Below are positions 1 to 17,805 of a stretch of 64,000 nucleotides of DNA, piece after piece (positions within the stretch are counted from its first letter, which is position 1; each line of letters begins with the position of its first letter). The position numbers were made by a program, and so were the translations under genes. The notes under the pieces were generated by a model. The model had not been told where the DNA came from. It did no database searches and saw only the letters and a list, made by a program, of their open reading frames with translations. Origin of the DNA: Anadara kagoshimensis (lineage: Eukaryota > Mollusca > Bivalvia > Arcoida > Arcidae); NCBI GenBank assembly GCA_021292105.1, contig CM037870.1, forward strand, positions 42,860,576 to 42,924,575, read 5' to 3'.

Positions 1-1900
1 CGTATGATTGAGTTAATATGTATATACACACATGTATGGTTGAGTTAATATGTATATACAAACATGTATGATTGAGTTAATATGTATACAAACACAAACA
101 TGTATGATTGAGTTAATATGTATATAAAACGACAAACACGTATGATTGAGTTGATATGTATATACACACGACAAACAGGTATGATTGAGTTAATATGTAT
201 ATACAAACATGTATGATTGAGTTAATATGTATATACACGACAAACATGTATGATTGAGTTAATATGTATATACACACCACAAACATGTATGATTGAGTTA
301 ATATGTATATACACACCACAAACATGTATGATTGAGTTAATATGTATATACACACGACAAACACGTATGATTGAGTTGATATGTATATACAAACATGTAT
401 GATTGAGTTAATGTGTATATACACACCACAAACATGTATGATTGAGTTAATATGTATATACACACGACAAACATGTATGATTGAGTTAATATGTATATAC
501 AAACATGTATGATTGAGTTAATATGTATATACAAACATGTATGATTGAGTTAATATGTATATACAAACATGTATGATTGAGTTATTATGTATATACACAC
601 CACAAACATGTATGATTGAGTTAATATGTATATACAACATGTATGGTTGAGTTAATATGTATATACAAACATGTATGATTGAGTTAATATGTATATACAA
701 ACCCAAATATGTATGATGAGTTAATATGTATATACAAACACCAAACATGTATGATTGAGTTAATGTATATACAAACCACAAACATGTATGATTGAGTTAA
801 TATGTATATACAAACACCAAATATGTATGATTGAGTTAATATGTATATACAAACATGTATGATTGAGTTAATATGTTTATACAAACGACAAACATGTATG
901 ATTGAGTTAATATGTATATACAAACACCAAACATGTATGATTGAGTTAATATGTTTATACAAACATGTATGATTGAGTTAATATGTATATACAAACATGT
1001 ATGATTGAGTTAATATGTATATACAAACACTAAACATGTATGATTGAGTTAATATGTATATACAAAGATGTATGATTGAGTTAATATGTATACAAACATG
1101 TATGATTGAGTTAATATGTATATACAAACATGTATGATTGAGTTAATATGTATATACACACGACAAACATGTATGATTGAGTTAATATGTATATACACAC
1201 ATGTATGGTTGAGTTAATATGTATATACAAACATGTATGATTGAGTTAATATGTATATACAAACGACAAAACGTATGATTGAGTTAATATGTATATACAC
1301 ACATGTATGGTTGAGTTAATATGTATATACAAACATGTATGATTGAGTTAATATGTATATACAAACACAAACATGTATGATTGAGTTAATATGTATATAC
1401 AAACGACAAACACGTATGATTGAGTTGATATGTATATACACACGACAAACAGGTATGATTGAGTTAATATGTATATACAAACATGTATGATTGAGTTAAT
1501 ATGTATATACACACGACAAACATGTATGATTGAGTTAATATGTATATACACACCACAAACATGTATGATTGAGTTAATATGTATATACACACCACAAACA
1601 TGTATGATTGAGTTAATATGATATACACACGACAAACACGTATGATTGAGTTGATATGTATATACAAAACATGTATGATTGAGTTAATGTGTATATACAC
1701 ACCACAAACATGTATGATTGAGTTAATATGTATATACACGACAAACATGTATGATTGAGTTAATATGTATATACAAACATGTATGATTGAGTTAATATGT
1801 ATATACAACATGTATGATTGAGTTAATATGTATATACACACGACAAAACATGTATGATTGAGTTAATATGTAATACAAACATGTCTGATTGAGTTAATAT
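1..1900. repeat. Higher-order satellite block A, copy 1
   Basis: The order of linker types and marker variants here is repeated about 3,993 bp downstream. Shared landmarks include a GTTTATACAAACGAC variant at 871 (again at 4,864), an AAAGATGTATG variant near 1,066 (again near 5,057), and the CACGTATG / GAGTTGATATG / AGGTATG trio near 1,410-1,450 (again near 5,400-5,455). That trio also appears near 130-180, so a shorter internal duplication of about 1.28 kb exists as well. Boundaries are approximate. Confidence 0.6.
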
Positions 1901-3993
1901 GTATATACAAACATGTATGATTGAGTTAATATGTATATACACACGACAAACATGTATGATTGAGTTAATATGTATATACAAACATGTCTGATTGAGTTAA
2001 TATGTATATACACACGACAAACATGTATGATTGAGTTAATATGTATATACACACCACAAACATGTATGATTGAGTTAATAAGTATATACAATCACAAACA
2101 TGTATGATTCAGTTAATATGTATATACACACGACAAACATGTATGATTGAGTTAATATGTATATACAAACATGTATGATTGAGTTAATATGTATATACAC
2201 ACGACAAACATGTATGATTGAGTTAATATGTATATACAAACATGTCTGATTGAGTTAATATGTATATACACACGACAAACATGTATGATTGAGTTAATAT
2301 GTATATACAAATATGTATGATTGAGTTAATATGTATATACACACGACAAACATGTATGATTGAGTTAATATGTATATACAAACATGTATGATTGAGTTAA
2401 TATGTATATACACACGACAAACACGTATGATTGAGTTAATATGTATATACAAACATGTATGATTGAGTTAATATGTATATACACACGAAAACATGTATGA
2501 TTGAGTTAATATGTATATACACACGACAAACATGTATGATTGAGTTAATAAGTATGTACACACCACAAACATGTATGATTGAGTTAATATGTATATACAA
2601 ACATGTATGATTGAGTTAATATATAATACAAACATGTATGATTGAGTTAATATGTATATACACACGACAAACATGTATGATTGAGTTAATATGTATATAC
2701 ACACGACAAACATGTCTGATTGAGTTAATATGTATATACACACGACAAACATGTATGATTGAGTTAATATGTATATACACACGACAAACATGTATGATTG
2801 AGTTAATATGTATATACAAACATGTATGATTGAGTTAATATGTATATACAAACATGTATGATTGAGTTAATATGTATATACACACGACAAACAGTATGGA
2901 TTGCGCTAATATGTATATACACACCACAAACATGTTTGATTGAGTTAATATGTATATACACACCACAAACATGTATGATTGAGTTAATATGTATATACAA
3001 ACATGTATGATTGAGTTAATATGTATACACACGACAAACATGTATGATTGCTTAATATGTATATACACACGACAAACATGTATGATTGAGTTAATATGTA
3101 TAACAAACATGTATGATTGAGTTAATATGTATATACACACGACAAACATGTATGATTGAGTTAATATGTATATACACACGACAAACATGTCTGATTGAGT
3201 TTATATGTATATACACACCACAAACATGTATGATTGAGTAATATGTATATACAAACATGTATGATTGAGTTAATATGTATATACAAACATGTATGATTGA
3301 GTTAATATGTATATACACACGACAAACATGTATGATTGAGTTAATATGTATATACACACGACAAACATGTCTGATTGAGTTAATATGTATATACACACCA
3401 CAAACATGTATGATTGAGTTAATATGTATACAAACATGTATGATTGAGTAATATGTATATACAAACATGTATGATTGAGTTAATATGTATATACAAACCA
3501 CAAACATGTATGATTGAGTTAATATGTATATACACACGACAAACATGTCTGATTGAGTTAATATGTATATACACACCACAAACATGTATGATTGAGTTAA
3601 TATGTATATACAAACATGTATGATTGAGTTAATATGTATATACAAACATGTATGATTGAGTTAATATGTATATACAAACATGTATGATTGAGTTAATATG
3701 TATATACAAACCACAAACATGTATGATTGAGTTAATATGTATATACACACGACAAACATGTATGATTGAGTTAATATGTATATACAAACACCAAACATGT
3801 ATGATTGAGTTAATATGTATATACAAACACCAAACATGTAGGATTGAGTTAATATGTATATACAAACATGTATGATTGATTTAATATGTAAATACACACC
3901 ACAAACATGTATGATTGCGTTAATATGTATATACACACGACAAACATGTATGATTGAGTTAATATGTATATACACACGACAAACATGTATGAT

Positions 3994-5890
3994 TGAGTTA
4001 ATATGTATATACAAACACCAAACATGTATGATTGAGTTAATATGTATATACACACGACAAACATGTATGATTGAGTCAATATGTATATACACACGACAAA
4101 CATGTATGATTGAGTTAATATGTATATACAAACACCAAACATGTATGATTGAGTTAATATGTATATGCAAACACGAAACATGTATGATTGAGTTAATATG
4201 TATATACAAACACCAAACATGTATCATTGTGTAATATGTAATACAAACACCAAACATGTATCATTGAGTAAATATGTATATACACACGACAAACATGTAT
4301 GATTGAGTAATATGTATATACAAACACCAAACATGTATGATTGAGTTAATATGTATATACAAACACCAAACACATATGATTGAGTTAATATGTATATACA
4401 AACACCAAACATGTATGATTGAGTTAATATGTATATACAAACACCAAACATGTATGATTGAGTTTTATATGTATATACAAACACCAAACATGTATGATTG
4501 AGTTAATATGTATATACACACCACAAACATGTATGATTGAGTTAATATGTATATACAAACATGTATGATTGAGTTATTATGTATAACAACCACAAACATG
4601 TATGATTGAGTTAATATGTATATACACACATGTATGGTTGAGTTAATATGTATATACAAACATGTATGATTGAGTTAATATGTATATACAAACCACAAAT
4701 ATGTATGATTGAGTTAATATGTATATACAAACAACAAACATGTATGATTGAGTTAATATGTATATACAAACCACAAACATGTATGATTGAGTTAATATGT
4801 ATATACAAAACAAATATGTATGATTGAGTTAATATGTATATACAAACATGTATGATTGAGTTAATATGTTTATACAAACGACAAACATGTATGATTGAGT
4901 TAATATGTATATACAAACACCAACATGTATGATTGAGTTAATATGTTTATACAAACATGTATGATTGAGTTAATATGTATATACAAACATGTATGATTGA
5001 GTTAATATGTATATACAAACACTAAAACATGTATGATTGAGTTAATATGTATATACAAAGATGTATGATTGAGTTAATATGTATATACAAAACATGTATG
5101 ATTGAGTTAATATGTATATACAAACATGTATGATTGAGTTAATATGTATATACACACGACAAACATGTATGATTGAGTTAATATGTATATACACACATGT
5201 ATGTTGAGTTAATATGTATATACAAACATGTATGATTGAGTTAATATGTATATACAAACGACAAAACACGTATGATTGAGTTAATATGTATATACACACA
5301 TGTATGGTTGAGTTAATATGTATATACAAACATGTATGATTGAGTTAATATGTATATACAAACCACAAACATGTATGATTGAGTTAATATGTATATACAA
5401 ACGACAAACACGTATGATTGAGTTGATATGTATATACACACGACAAACAGGTATGATTGAGTTAATATGTATATACAAACATGTATGATTGAGTTAATAT
5501 GTATATACACACGACAAACATGTATGATTGAGTTAATATGTATACACACCACAAACATGTATGATTGAGTTAATATGTATATACACACCACAAACATGTA
5601 TGATGAGTTAATATGTATATCACACGACAAACACGTATGATTGAGTTGATATGTATATACAAACATGTATGATTGAGTTAATGTGTATATACACACACAA
5701 ACATGTATGATTGAGTTAATATGTATATACACCACGACAAACATGTATGATTGAGTTAATATGTATATACAAACATGTATGATTGAGTTAATATGTATAA
5801 TACAAACATGTATGATTGAGTTAATATGTATATACAAACATGTATGATTGAGTAATATGATATACAAACATGTATGATTGAGTTAATATG
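3994..5890. repeat. Higher-order satellite block A, copy 2
   Basis: This is the second copy of the block that begins the window, offset by about 3,993-3,997 bp. It has the same series of linker types and marker variants, with a few single-base indels that differ between copies. Boundaries are approximate because every unit is similar. Confidence 0.6.
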
Positions 5891-5999
5891 TATATACAAA
5901 CATGTATGATTGAGTTAATATGTATATACAAACATGTATGATTGAGTTAATATGTATATACAAACATGTATGATTGAGTTAATATGTATATACAAACCA

Positions 6000-8900
6000 C
6001 AAACATGTATGATTGAGTTAATATGTATATACAAACATGTATGATTGAGTTAATATGTATATACAAACCACAAACATGTATGATTGAGTTAATATGTATA
6101 TACACACGACAAACATGTATGATTGAGTTAATATGTATATACACACATGTATGGTTGAGTTAATATGTATATACAAACATGTGTGATTGAGTTAATGTGT
6201 ATATACACACGACAAACATGTATGGTTGAGTTAATATGTATATACACACATGTATGGTTGAGTTAATATGTATATACACACGACAAACAGGTATGATTGT
6301 ACACACGACAAACATGTATGATTGAGTTAATATGTATATACACACGACAAACATGTATGATTGAGTTAATATGTATATACAAACATGTGTGATTGAGTTA
6401 ATATGTATATACAAACATGTATGATTGAGTTAATATGTATATACACACGACAAACATGTATGGTTGAGTTAATATGTATATACAAACATGTGTGATTGAG
6501 TTAATATGTATATACAAACATGTATGATTGAGTTAATATGTATATACACACCACAAACATGTATGATTGAGTTAATATGTATATACACACATGTATGGTT
6601 GAGTTAATATGTATATACAAACATGTATGATTGAGTTAATATGTATATACACACGACAAACATGTATGGTTGAGTTAATATGTATATACAAACATGTATG
6701 ATTGAGTTAATGTGTATATACACACCACAAACATGTATGATTGAGTTAATATGTATATACACACATGTATGGTTGAGTTAATATGTATATACAAACATGT
6801 ATGATTGAGTTAATTTGTATATACAAACCACAAACATGTATGGTTGAGTTAATATGTATATACACACATGTATGATTGAGTTAATGTGTATATACACACA
6901 TGTATGATTGAGTTAATATGTATATACACACATGTATGATTGAGTTAATGTGTATATACACACATGTATGGTTGAGTTAATATGTATATACACACCACAA
7001 ACATATATGATTGAGTTAATATGTATATACACACGACAAACATGTATGATTGAGTTAATGTGTATATACACACATATATGATTGAGTTAATGTGTATATA
7101 CACACATGTATGATTGGTTAATGTGTATATACACACATGTATGATTGAGTTAATGTGTATATACACACATGTATGATTGAGTTAATGTGTATACACACAT
7201 GTATGGTTGAGTTAATATGATATACACACATGTATGGTTGAGTTAATATGTATATACACACCACAAACATATATGATTGAGTTAATATGTATATACACAC
7301 GACAAACATGTATGATTGAGTTAATGTGTATATACACACATATATGATTGAGTTAATGTGTATATACACACATGTATGATTGAGTTAATGTGTATATACA
7401 CACATGTATGATTGAGTTAATGTGTATATACACACATGTATGATTGAGTTAATGTGTATATACACACATGTATGGTTGAGTTAATATGTATATACAAACA
7501 TGTATGATTGAGTTAATATGTATATACAAACCACAAACATGTATGATTGAGTTAATATGTATATACAAACACCAAACGTGTATGATTGAGTTAATGTGTA
7601 TATACACACATGTATGATTGAGTTAATGTGTATATACACACCACAAACATGTATGATTGAGTTAATATGTATATACAAACACCAAACATGTATGATTGAG
7701 TTAATATGTATATACACACATGTATGGTTGAGTTAATATGTATATACAAACCACAAACATGTATGATTGAGTTAATGTGTATATACACACATGTATGATT
7801 GAGTTAATGTGTATATACACACATGTATGATTGGTAATGTGTATATACACACATGTATGATGAGTTAATGTGTATATACACACATGTATGATTGAGTTAA
7901 TGTGTATATACACACCACAACATGTATGATTGAGTTAATGTGTATATACACACATGTATGATTGAGTTAATGTGTATATACACACATGTATGATTGAGTT
8001 AATGTGTATATACACACCACAAACATGTATGATTGAGTTAATGTGTATATACACACATGTATGATTGAGTTAATGTGTATATACACACCACAAACATGTA
8101 TGATTGAGTTAATATGTATATACACACGACAAACATGTATGATTGAGTTAATATGTATATACACACGACAAACATGTATGATTGAGTTAATATGTATATA
8201 CACACATGTATGGTTGAGTTAATATGTATATACAAACATGTATGATTGAGTTAATGTGTATATACACACCACAAACATGTATGATTGAGTTAATATGTAT
8301 ATACACACGACAAAAACAGGTATGATTGAGTTAATATGTATATACACACGACAAAACATGTATGATTGAGTAATATGTATACACACGACAAACATGTATG
8401 ATTGAGTTAATATGTATATACACACATGTATGGTTGAGTTAATATGTATACAAACATGTATGATTGAGTTAATTTGTATATACAAACCACAAACATGTAT
8501 GATTGAGTTAATGTGTATATACACACATGTATGGTTGAGTTAATATGTATATAACAAACATGTATGATTGAGTTAATATGTATATACACACGACAAACAT
8601 GTATGATTGAGTTAATATGTATATACACACATGTATGGTTGAGTTAATATGTATATACAAAATATCATTGAGTAATATGTATATACAAACCACAAAACAT
8701 GTATGATTGAGTTAATATTGATATACACACGACAAACATGTATGATTGAGTTAATATGTATATACACACATGTATGATTGAGTTGATATGTATATACAAA
8801 CATGTATGATTGAGTTAATGTGTATATACACACCACAAACATGTATGATTGAGTTAATATGTATATACACACATGTATGGTTGAGTTAATATGTATATAC

Positions 8901-11900
8901 AAACATGTATGATTGAGTTAATGTGTATATACACACCACAAACATGTATGGTTGAGTTAATATGTATATACAAACATGTATCATTGAGTTAATATGTATA
9001 TACACACGACAAACAGGTATGATTGAGTTAATATGTATATACAAACACCACAAACATATATGATTGAGTTAATATGTATATACACACATGTATGATTGAG
9101 TTAATATGTATATACACACATGTATGGTTGAGTTAATATGTATATACAAACATGTATCATTGAGTTAATATGTATATACAAACCACAAACATGTATGATT
9201 GAGTTAATATGTATATACACACGACAAACATGTATCATTGAGTTAATAAGTATATACAAACACCAAACATGTAGGATTGAGTTAATATGTATATACAAAC
9301 ACCAAACATGTAGGATTGAGTTAATATGTATATACAAACACCAAACATGTATGATTGAGTTAATATGTATATACAAACACCAAACATGTATGATTGAGTT
9401 AATATGTATATACAAACACCAAACACGTATGATTGAGTTAATATGTATATACAAACATGTATGATTGAGTTAATGTGTATATACACACCACAAACATGTA
9501 TGATTGAGTTAATATGTATATACAAACACCAAACATGTATGATTGAGTTAATATGTATATACACACATGTATGGTTGAGTTAATGTGTATATACAAACAT
9601 GTATGATTGAGTTAATGTGTATATACAAACATGTATGATTGAGTTAATATGTATATACAAACCACAAACATGTATGATTGAGTTAATGTGTATATACACA
9701 CCACAAACATGTATGATTGAGTTAATATGTATATACACACCACAAACATGTATGATTGAGTTAATATGTATATACAAACACCAAACATGTATGATTGAGT
9801 TAATGTGTATATACAAACATGTATGGTTGAGTTAATGTGTATATACAAACATGTATGGTTGAGTTAATGTGTATATACAAACATGTATGGTTGAGTTAAT
9901 ATGTATATACAAACCACAAACATGTATGATTGAGTTAATGTGTATATACACACGACAAACAGGTATGATTGAGTTAATATGTATATACACACGACAAACA
10001 GGTATGATTGAGTTAATATGTATATACACACGACAAACATGTATGATTGAGTTAATATGTATATACAAACATGTATGATTGAGTTAATGTGTATATACAA
10101 ACATGTATGGTTGAGTTAATGTGTATATACAAACCACAAACATGTATGATTGAGTTAATGTGTATATACACACCACAAACATGTATGATTGAGTTAATAT
10201 GTATATACAAACACCAAACATGTATGATTGAGTTAATATGTATATACACACATGTATGGTTGAGTTAATATGTATATACACACATGTATGGTTGAGTTAA
10301 TGTGTATATACAAACATGTATGGTTGAGTTAATATGTATATACAAACCACAAACATGTATGATTGAGTTAATGTGTATATACACACGACAAACAGGTATG
10401 ATTGAGTTAATATGTATATACACACGACAAACATGTATGATTGAGTTAATATGTATATACACACGACAAACAGGTATGATTGAGTTAATATGTATATACA
10501 CACGACAAACACGTATGATTGAGTTAATATGTATATACACACATGTATGGTTGAGTTAATGTGTATATACAAACATGTATGGTTGAGTTAATATGTATAT
10601 ACAAACATGTATGATTGAGTTAATATGTATATACAAACCACAAACATGTATGATTGAGTTAATGTGTATATACACACGACAAACATGTATGATTGAGTTA
10701 ATATGTATATACAAACATGTATGATTGAGTTAATGTGTATATACACACGACAAACATGTATGATTGAGTTAATGTGTATATACAAACATGTATGATTGAG
10801 TTAATATGTATATACACACATGTATGGTTGAGTTAATATGTATATACACACCACAAACATATATGATTGAGTTAATATGTATATACACACATGTATGGTT
10901 GAGTTAATATGTATATACACACGACAAACATATATGATTGAGTTAATATGTATATACACACATGTATGGTTGAGTTAATATGTATATACACACGACAAAC
11001 ATATATGATTGAGTTAATATGTATATACACACATGTATGGTTGAGTTAATATGTATATACAAACATGTATGATTGAGTTAATATGTATATACACACATGT
11101 ATGGTTGAGTTAATATGTATATACACACGAAACATATATGATTGAGTTAATATGTATATACACACATGTATGGTTGAGTTAATATGTATATACAAACATG
11201 TATGATTGAGTTAATATGTATATACACACATGTATGGTTGAGTTAATATGTATATACACACGACAAACATGTATGATTGAGTTAATATGTATATACACAC
11301 ATGTATGGTTGAGTTAATATGTATATACAAACATGTATGATTGAGTTAATATGTATATACAAACCACAAACATGTATGATTGAGTTAATATGTATATACA
11401 AACACCAAACATGTATGATTGAGTTAATATGTATATACACACATGTATGGTTGAGTTAATATGTATATACAAACATGTATGATTGAGTTAATATGTATAT
11501 ACAAACCACAAACATGTATGATTGAGTTAATATGTATATACAAACACCAAACATGTTGATTGAGTTAATATGTATATACAAACCACAAACATGTATGATT
11601 GAGTTAATATGTATATACAAACACCAAACATGTATGATTGAGTTAATATGCATATACAAACATGTATGATTGAGTTAATATGTATATACAAACGACAAAC
11701 ATGTATGATTGAGTTAATATGTATATACAAACACCAAACATGTATGATTGAGTTAATATGTATATACAAACATGTATGATTGAGTTAATATGTATATACA
11801 AAACATGTGTGATTGAGTTAATATGTATATACAAACACTAAACATGTATGATTGAGTTAATATGTATATACAAACACCAAACATGTATGATTGAGTTAAT

Positions 11901-12900
11901 ATGTATATACAAACATGTATGATTGAGTTAATATGTATATACAAACGACAAACATGTATGATTGAGTTAATATGTATATACACACCACAAACATGTATGA
12001 TTGAGTTAATATGTATATACACACGACAAACATGTATGATTGAGTTAATATGTATATACAAACATGTATGATTGAGTTAATATGTATATACAAACATGTA
12101 TGATTGAGTTAATATGTATATACAAACATGTATGATTGCGTTAATATGTATATACAAACCACAAGCATGTATGATTGAGTTAATAAGTATATACAAACCA
12201 CAAACATGTATGATTGAGTTAATATGTATATACAAACCACAAATATGTATGGTTGAGTTAATATGTATATACAAACGACAAACATGTATGGTTGAGTTAA
12301 TATGTATATACAAACATGTATGATTGAGTTAATATGTAATACAAACATGTATGATTGAGTTAATATGTATATACAAACCACAAGCATGTATGATTGAGTT
12401 AATAAGTATATACAAACCACAAACATGTATGATTGAGTTAATAAGTATATACAAACCAAAACATGTATGATTGAGTTAATATGTATATACAAACGACAAA
12501 CATGTATGGTTGAGTTAATATGTATATACAAACATGTATGATTGAGTTAATATGTATATACAAACCACAAACATGTATGATTGAGTTAATATGTATATAC
12601 AAACATGTATGATTGAGTTAATATGTATATACAAACCACAAACATGTATGATTGAGTTAATATGTATATACAAACACCAAACATGTATGATTGAGTTAAT
12701 ATGTATATACAAACCACAAACATGTATGATTGAGTTAATATGTATATACAAACACCAAATATGTATGATTGAGTTAATATGTATATACAAACATGTATGA
12801 TTGAGTTAATATGTTTATACAAACGACAAACATGTATGATTGAGTTAATATGTATATACAAACACCAAACATGTATGATTGAGTTAATATGTATATACAA
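6000..12900. repeat. Higher-order satellite block B, copy 1 (clean)
   Basis: This 6.9-kb stretch reappears downstream. Landmarks are AGGTATGATTGTACACACG at 6,289 (a unit truncated inside its core), ACCAAACGTG at 7,571, alternating CATATATG units at 10,850-11,150, a CATATAC variant at 11,651, GCGTTAAT near 12,138, AAGCATG with AATAAGTATA at 12,170-12,190, and GTTTATAC at 12,814. All recur in the same order in the 13.2-19.8 kb block. Units here are mostly intact. Confidence 0.75.
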
Positions 12901-13129
12901 ACATGTATGATTGAGTTAATATGTATATACAAACATGTATGATTGAGTTAATATGTATATACAAACATGTATGATTGAGTTAATATGTATATACAAAACA
13001 TGTATGATTGAGTTAATATGTATATACAAACATGTATGATTGAGTTAATATGTATATACAAACATGTATGATTGAGTTAATATGTATATACAAACATGTA
13101 TGATTGAGTTAATATGTATATACAAACCA

Positions 13130-16100
13130 TGTATGATTGAGTTAATATGTATATACACACGAAACATGTATGATTGAGTTAATGTATATACAAACATTAT
13201 GATTGAGTTAATATGTATATACAAACCCAAACATGTATGATTGAGTTATATGTATATACAAACATGTATGATTGAGTAATATGTATATACAAACACAAAC
13301 ATGTATGATTGAGTTAATATGTATATACACACGACAAACATGTATGATTGAGTTAATATGTATATACACACATGTATGGTTGAGTTAATATGTATATACA
13401 AACATGTATGATTGGTTAATGTGTATATACACACACAAACATGTATGGTTGAGTTAATATGTATATACACACATGTATGGTTGAGTTAATATGTATAATA
13501 CCACGACAAACAGGTATGATTGTATCACACAACCATGTATGATTGAGTGAATATGTATATACACACGACAAACATGTATGATTGAGTTAATATGTATATA
13601 CAAACATGTGTGATTGAGTTAATATGTATATACGAAACATGTATGATTGAGTTAATATGTATATACACACGACAAACATGTATGGTTGAGTTAATATGTA
13701 TATACAAACATGTGTGATTGAGTTAATATGTATATACAAACATGTATGATTGAGTTAATATGTATATACACACCACAAACATGTATGATTGAGTTAATAT
13801 GTATATAAACACATGTATGGTTGAGTTAATATGTATATACAACATGTATGATTGAGTTAATATGTATATACACACGACAAACATGTATGGTTGAGTTAAT
13901 ATGTATATACACATGTATGATTGAGTTAATGTGTATATACACACCACAACATGTATGATTGAGTTAATATGTATTACACACATGTATGGTTGAGTTAATA
14001 TGTATATACAAACATGTTGTTGAGTTAATTTGTATATACAAACCACAAACATGTATGGTTGAGTTAATATGTTATATACACACATGTATGGTTGAGTTAA
14101 TGTGTATATACCAACACTGTATGATTGAGTTAATATGTATATAACACACATGTATGATTGAGTTAATGTGTATATACACATGTATGGTTGAGTTAATATG
14201 TATATACACACATGTATATGATTGAGTTAATATGTATATACACACAAGTATGATTGAGTTAATGTGTATATACACACATATATGATTGAGTTAATGTGTA
14301 TATACACACATGTATGGATTGAGTTAATGTGTATATACACACATGTATGATTGAGTTAATGTGTATATACACCCATGTATGATTGAGTTAATGTGTATAT
14401 ACACACATGTATGGTTGAGTTAATGTGTATATACAAACATGTATGATTGAGTTAATATGTTATACAAACCACAAACATGTATGATTGAGTTAATATGTAT
14501 ATACAAACACCAACGTGTATGATTGAGTTAATGTGTATATACCCACATGTAGATTGAGTTAATGTGTATATACACACCACAAACATGTATGATTGAGTTA
14601 ATATGTATATACAAACACCAACGTATGATTGAGTTAATATGTATATACACACATGTATGATTGAGTTAATTGTATATAACAAACCACAAACATGTATGAT
14701 TGAGTTAATGTGTATATACACACATGTATGATTGAGTTAATGTGTATATACACACATGTATGATTGAGTTAATGTGTATATACACACATGTATGATTGAG
14801 TTAATGTGTATATTACACACATGTATGATTGAGTTAATGTGTATATACACCACAAACATGTATGATTGAGTTAATGTGTATATACACACATGTATTATTG
14901 AGTTATGTGTATATACACACATGTATGATTGAGTTAATGTGTATATACACACCACAAACATGTATGATTGAGTTAATGTGTATATCCACACATGTATGAT
15001 TGAGTTAATGTGTATATACACACATTGTATGATTGAGTTAATATGTATATACACACACAAACATGTATGATTGAGTTAATATGTATATACACACACAAAC
15101 ATGTATGATTGAGTTAATATGTATATACACACACAAACATGTATGATTGAGTTAATATGTATATACACACGACATGTATGATTGAGTTAATATGTATATA
15201 CACACGACAAACATGTATGATTGAGTTAATATGTATATACACACATGGTATGGTTGAGTTAATATGTATATACAAACATGTTGATTGAGTTAATGTTATA
15301 CACACCACAAACATGTATGATTGAGTTAATATGTATATACCAACACATGTATGATTGAGTTAATATGTATATACAAACATGTATGATTGAGTTAATATGT
15401 ATATACACAACCCAAACATGTATGATTGAGTTAATATGTATATACACACATGTATGGTTGAGTTAATATGTATATACAAACATGTATGATTGAGTTAATA
15501 TGTATATACACAACCACAAACATGTATGATTGAGTTAATATGTATATACACACATGTATGGTTGAGTTAATATGTATATACAAACATGTATGATTGAGTA
15601 TATGTATATCAAACCCAAAACATGTATGATTGAGTTAATATGTATATACACACGACAAATGTATGATTGAGTTAATATGTATATACACATGTATGATTGA
15701 GTTAATATGTATATACAAACATGTATGATTGAGTTAATGTGTATATACACACCACAACATGTATGATTGAGTTTAATGTATATACACACATGTATGATTG
15801 AGTTGAATATGTATATACCACTGTATGATTGAGTTAATGTGTTATACACACCACAAACATGTATGATTGAGTTAATATGTATATACAACATGTATCATTG
15901 AGTAATATGTTATACACAACAGGTATGATTGAGTTAATATGTATATACAAACACACAACATATATGGTTGAGTTAAATATGTATATACAAACATGTATCA
16001 TTGAGTTAATATGTATATACCACACATGTAGATTGAGTTAATATGTATATACAAACATGTTCATTGAGTTTAATATGTATATCAAACACAAACATGTATG

Positions 16101-17805
16101 ATTGAGTTAATATGTATATACAACAACACAAACATGTATCATTGAGTTAATATGTATATACAAACACCAAACTGTATCATTGAGTTAATATGTATATACA
16201 AACACCAAACATGTAGATTGAGTTAATATGTATATACAACACCAAACATGTATGATTGAGTTAATATGTATACTACAAACACAAACATGTATGATTGAGT
16301 TAATATGTATATACAAACACCAACACGTATGATTGAGTTTAATATGTATATACAAACATGTATGATTGAGTTAATGTGTATATACACACCACAAACATGT
16401 ATGATTGAGTTAATATGTATATACAAACACCAAAACTGTATGATTGAGTTAATATGTATATACACACATGTATGGTTGAGTTAATGTTATATACAAACAT
16501 GGATGATGTTAATGTGTATATACAAACATGTATGATTGAGTTATATGTATATAACAACCACAAACATGTATGATTGAGTTAATGTGTATATACACACCAC
16601 AAACATGTATGATTGAGTTAATATGTATATACACACCACAAATGTATGATGAGTTAATATGTATATACAAACCAAACATGTATGATTGAGTTAATGTGTA
16701 TATACAAACATGTATGGTGAGTTAATGTATATACAAAACATGTATGGTTGAGTTAATGTGTATATACAAACATGTATGGTTGAGTTAATTGTATATACAA
16801 ACCACAAACATGTATGATTGAGTTAATGTGTTATATCACACGACAAACAGGTATGATTGAGTTAATATGTATATACACACGACAAACAGGTATGATTGAG
16901 TTAATATGTATATACACACGACAAACATGTATGATTGAGTTAATATGTATATACAAACATGTATGATGAGTTAATGTGTATATACAAACAACAACATGTA
17001 TGGTTGAGTTAATGTGTATATACAAACCACAAACATGTATGATTGAGTTAATGTGTATATACACACCACAAACATGTATGTTGAGTTAATATGTATATAC
17101 AAAACCAACATGTATGATTGAGTTAATATGTATATACACACATGTATGGTTGAGTTAATATGTATATACACACATGTATGGTTGAGTTAATGTGTATATA
17201 CAACATGTATGGTTGAGTTAATGTATATACAAACCACAACATGTAGGATTGAGTTAATGTGTATATACACAACGACAAACAGGTATGATTGAGTTAATAT
17301 GTATATACACACGACAAACATGTATGATTGAGTTAATATGTATATACACACGACAAACAGGTATGATTGAGTTAATATGTATATACACACGACAAACACG
17401 TATGATTGAGTTAATATGTATATACACACATGTATGGTTGAGTTAATGTGTATATACAACATGTATGGTTGAGTTTAATATGTATATACAAACATGTATG
17501 ATTGAGTTAATATGTATATACAAACCACAAACATGTATGATTGAGTTAATGTGTATATACACTGACAAACATGTATGATTGAGTTAATATGTATATACAA
17601 ACATGTATGATTGAGTTAATGTGTATATACACACGACAAACATGTATGATTGAGTTAATGTGTATATACAAACATGTATGATTGAGTTAATATGTATATA
17701 CACACATGTATGGTTGAGTTAATATGTATATACACACCACAAACATATATGATTGAGTTAATATGTATATACACACATGTATGGTTGAGTTAATATGTAT
17801 ATACC
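13130..17805. repeat. Indel-rich satellite segment
   Basis: Single-base losses and gains are far denser here than on either side, for example AGTTATATG, GGTTAATG, AACATTATG, GTTATATAC, TACCACACATG and AACACAACATATATGG. Substitutions are not obviously raised. The excess stops abruptly near 17,805. A dense run of 1-bp indels with sharp edges inside an otherwise clean array looks more like unpolished long-read sequence or gap filling than biological decay, but the sequence alone cannot prove this. Confidence 0.6.
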
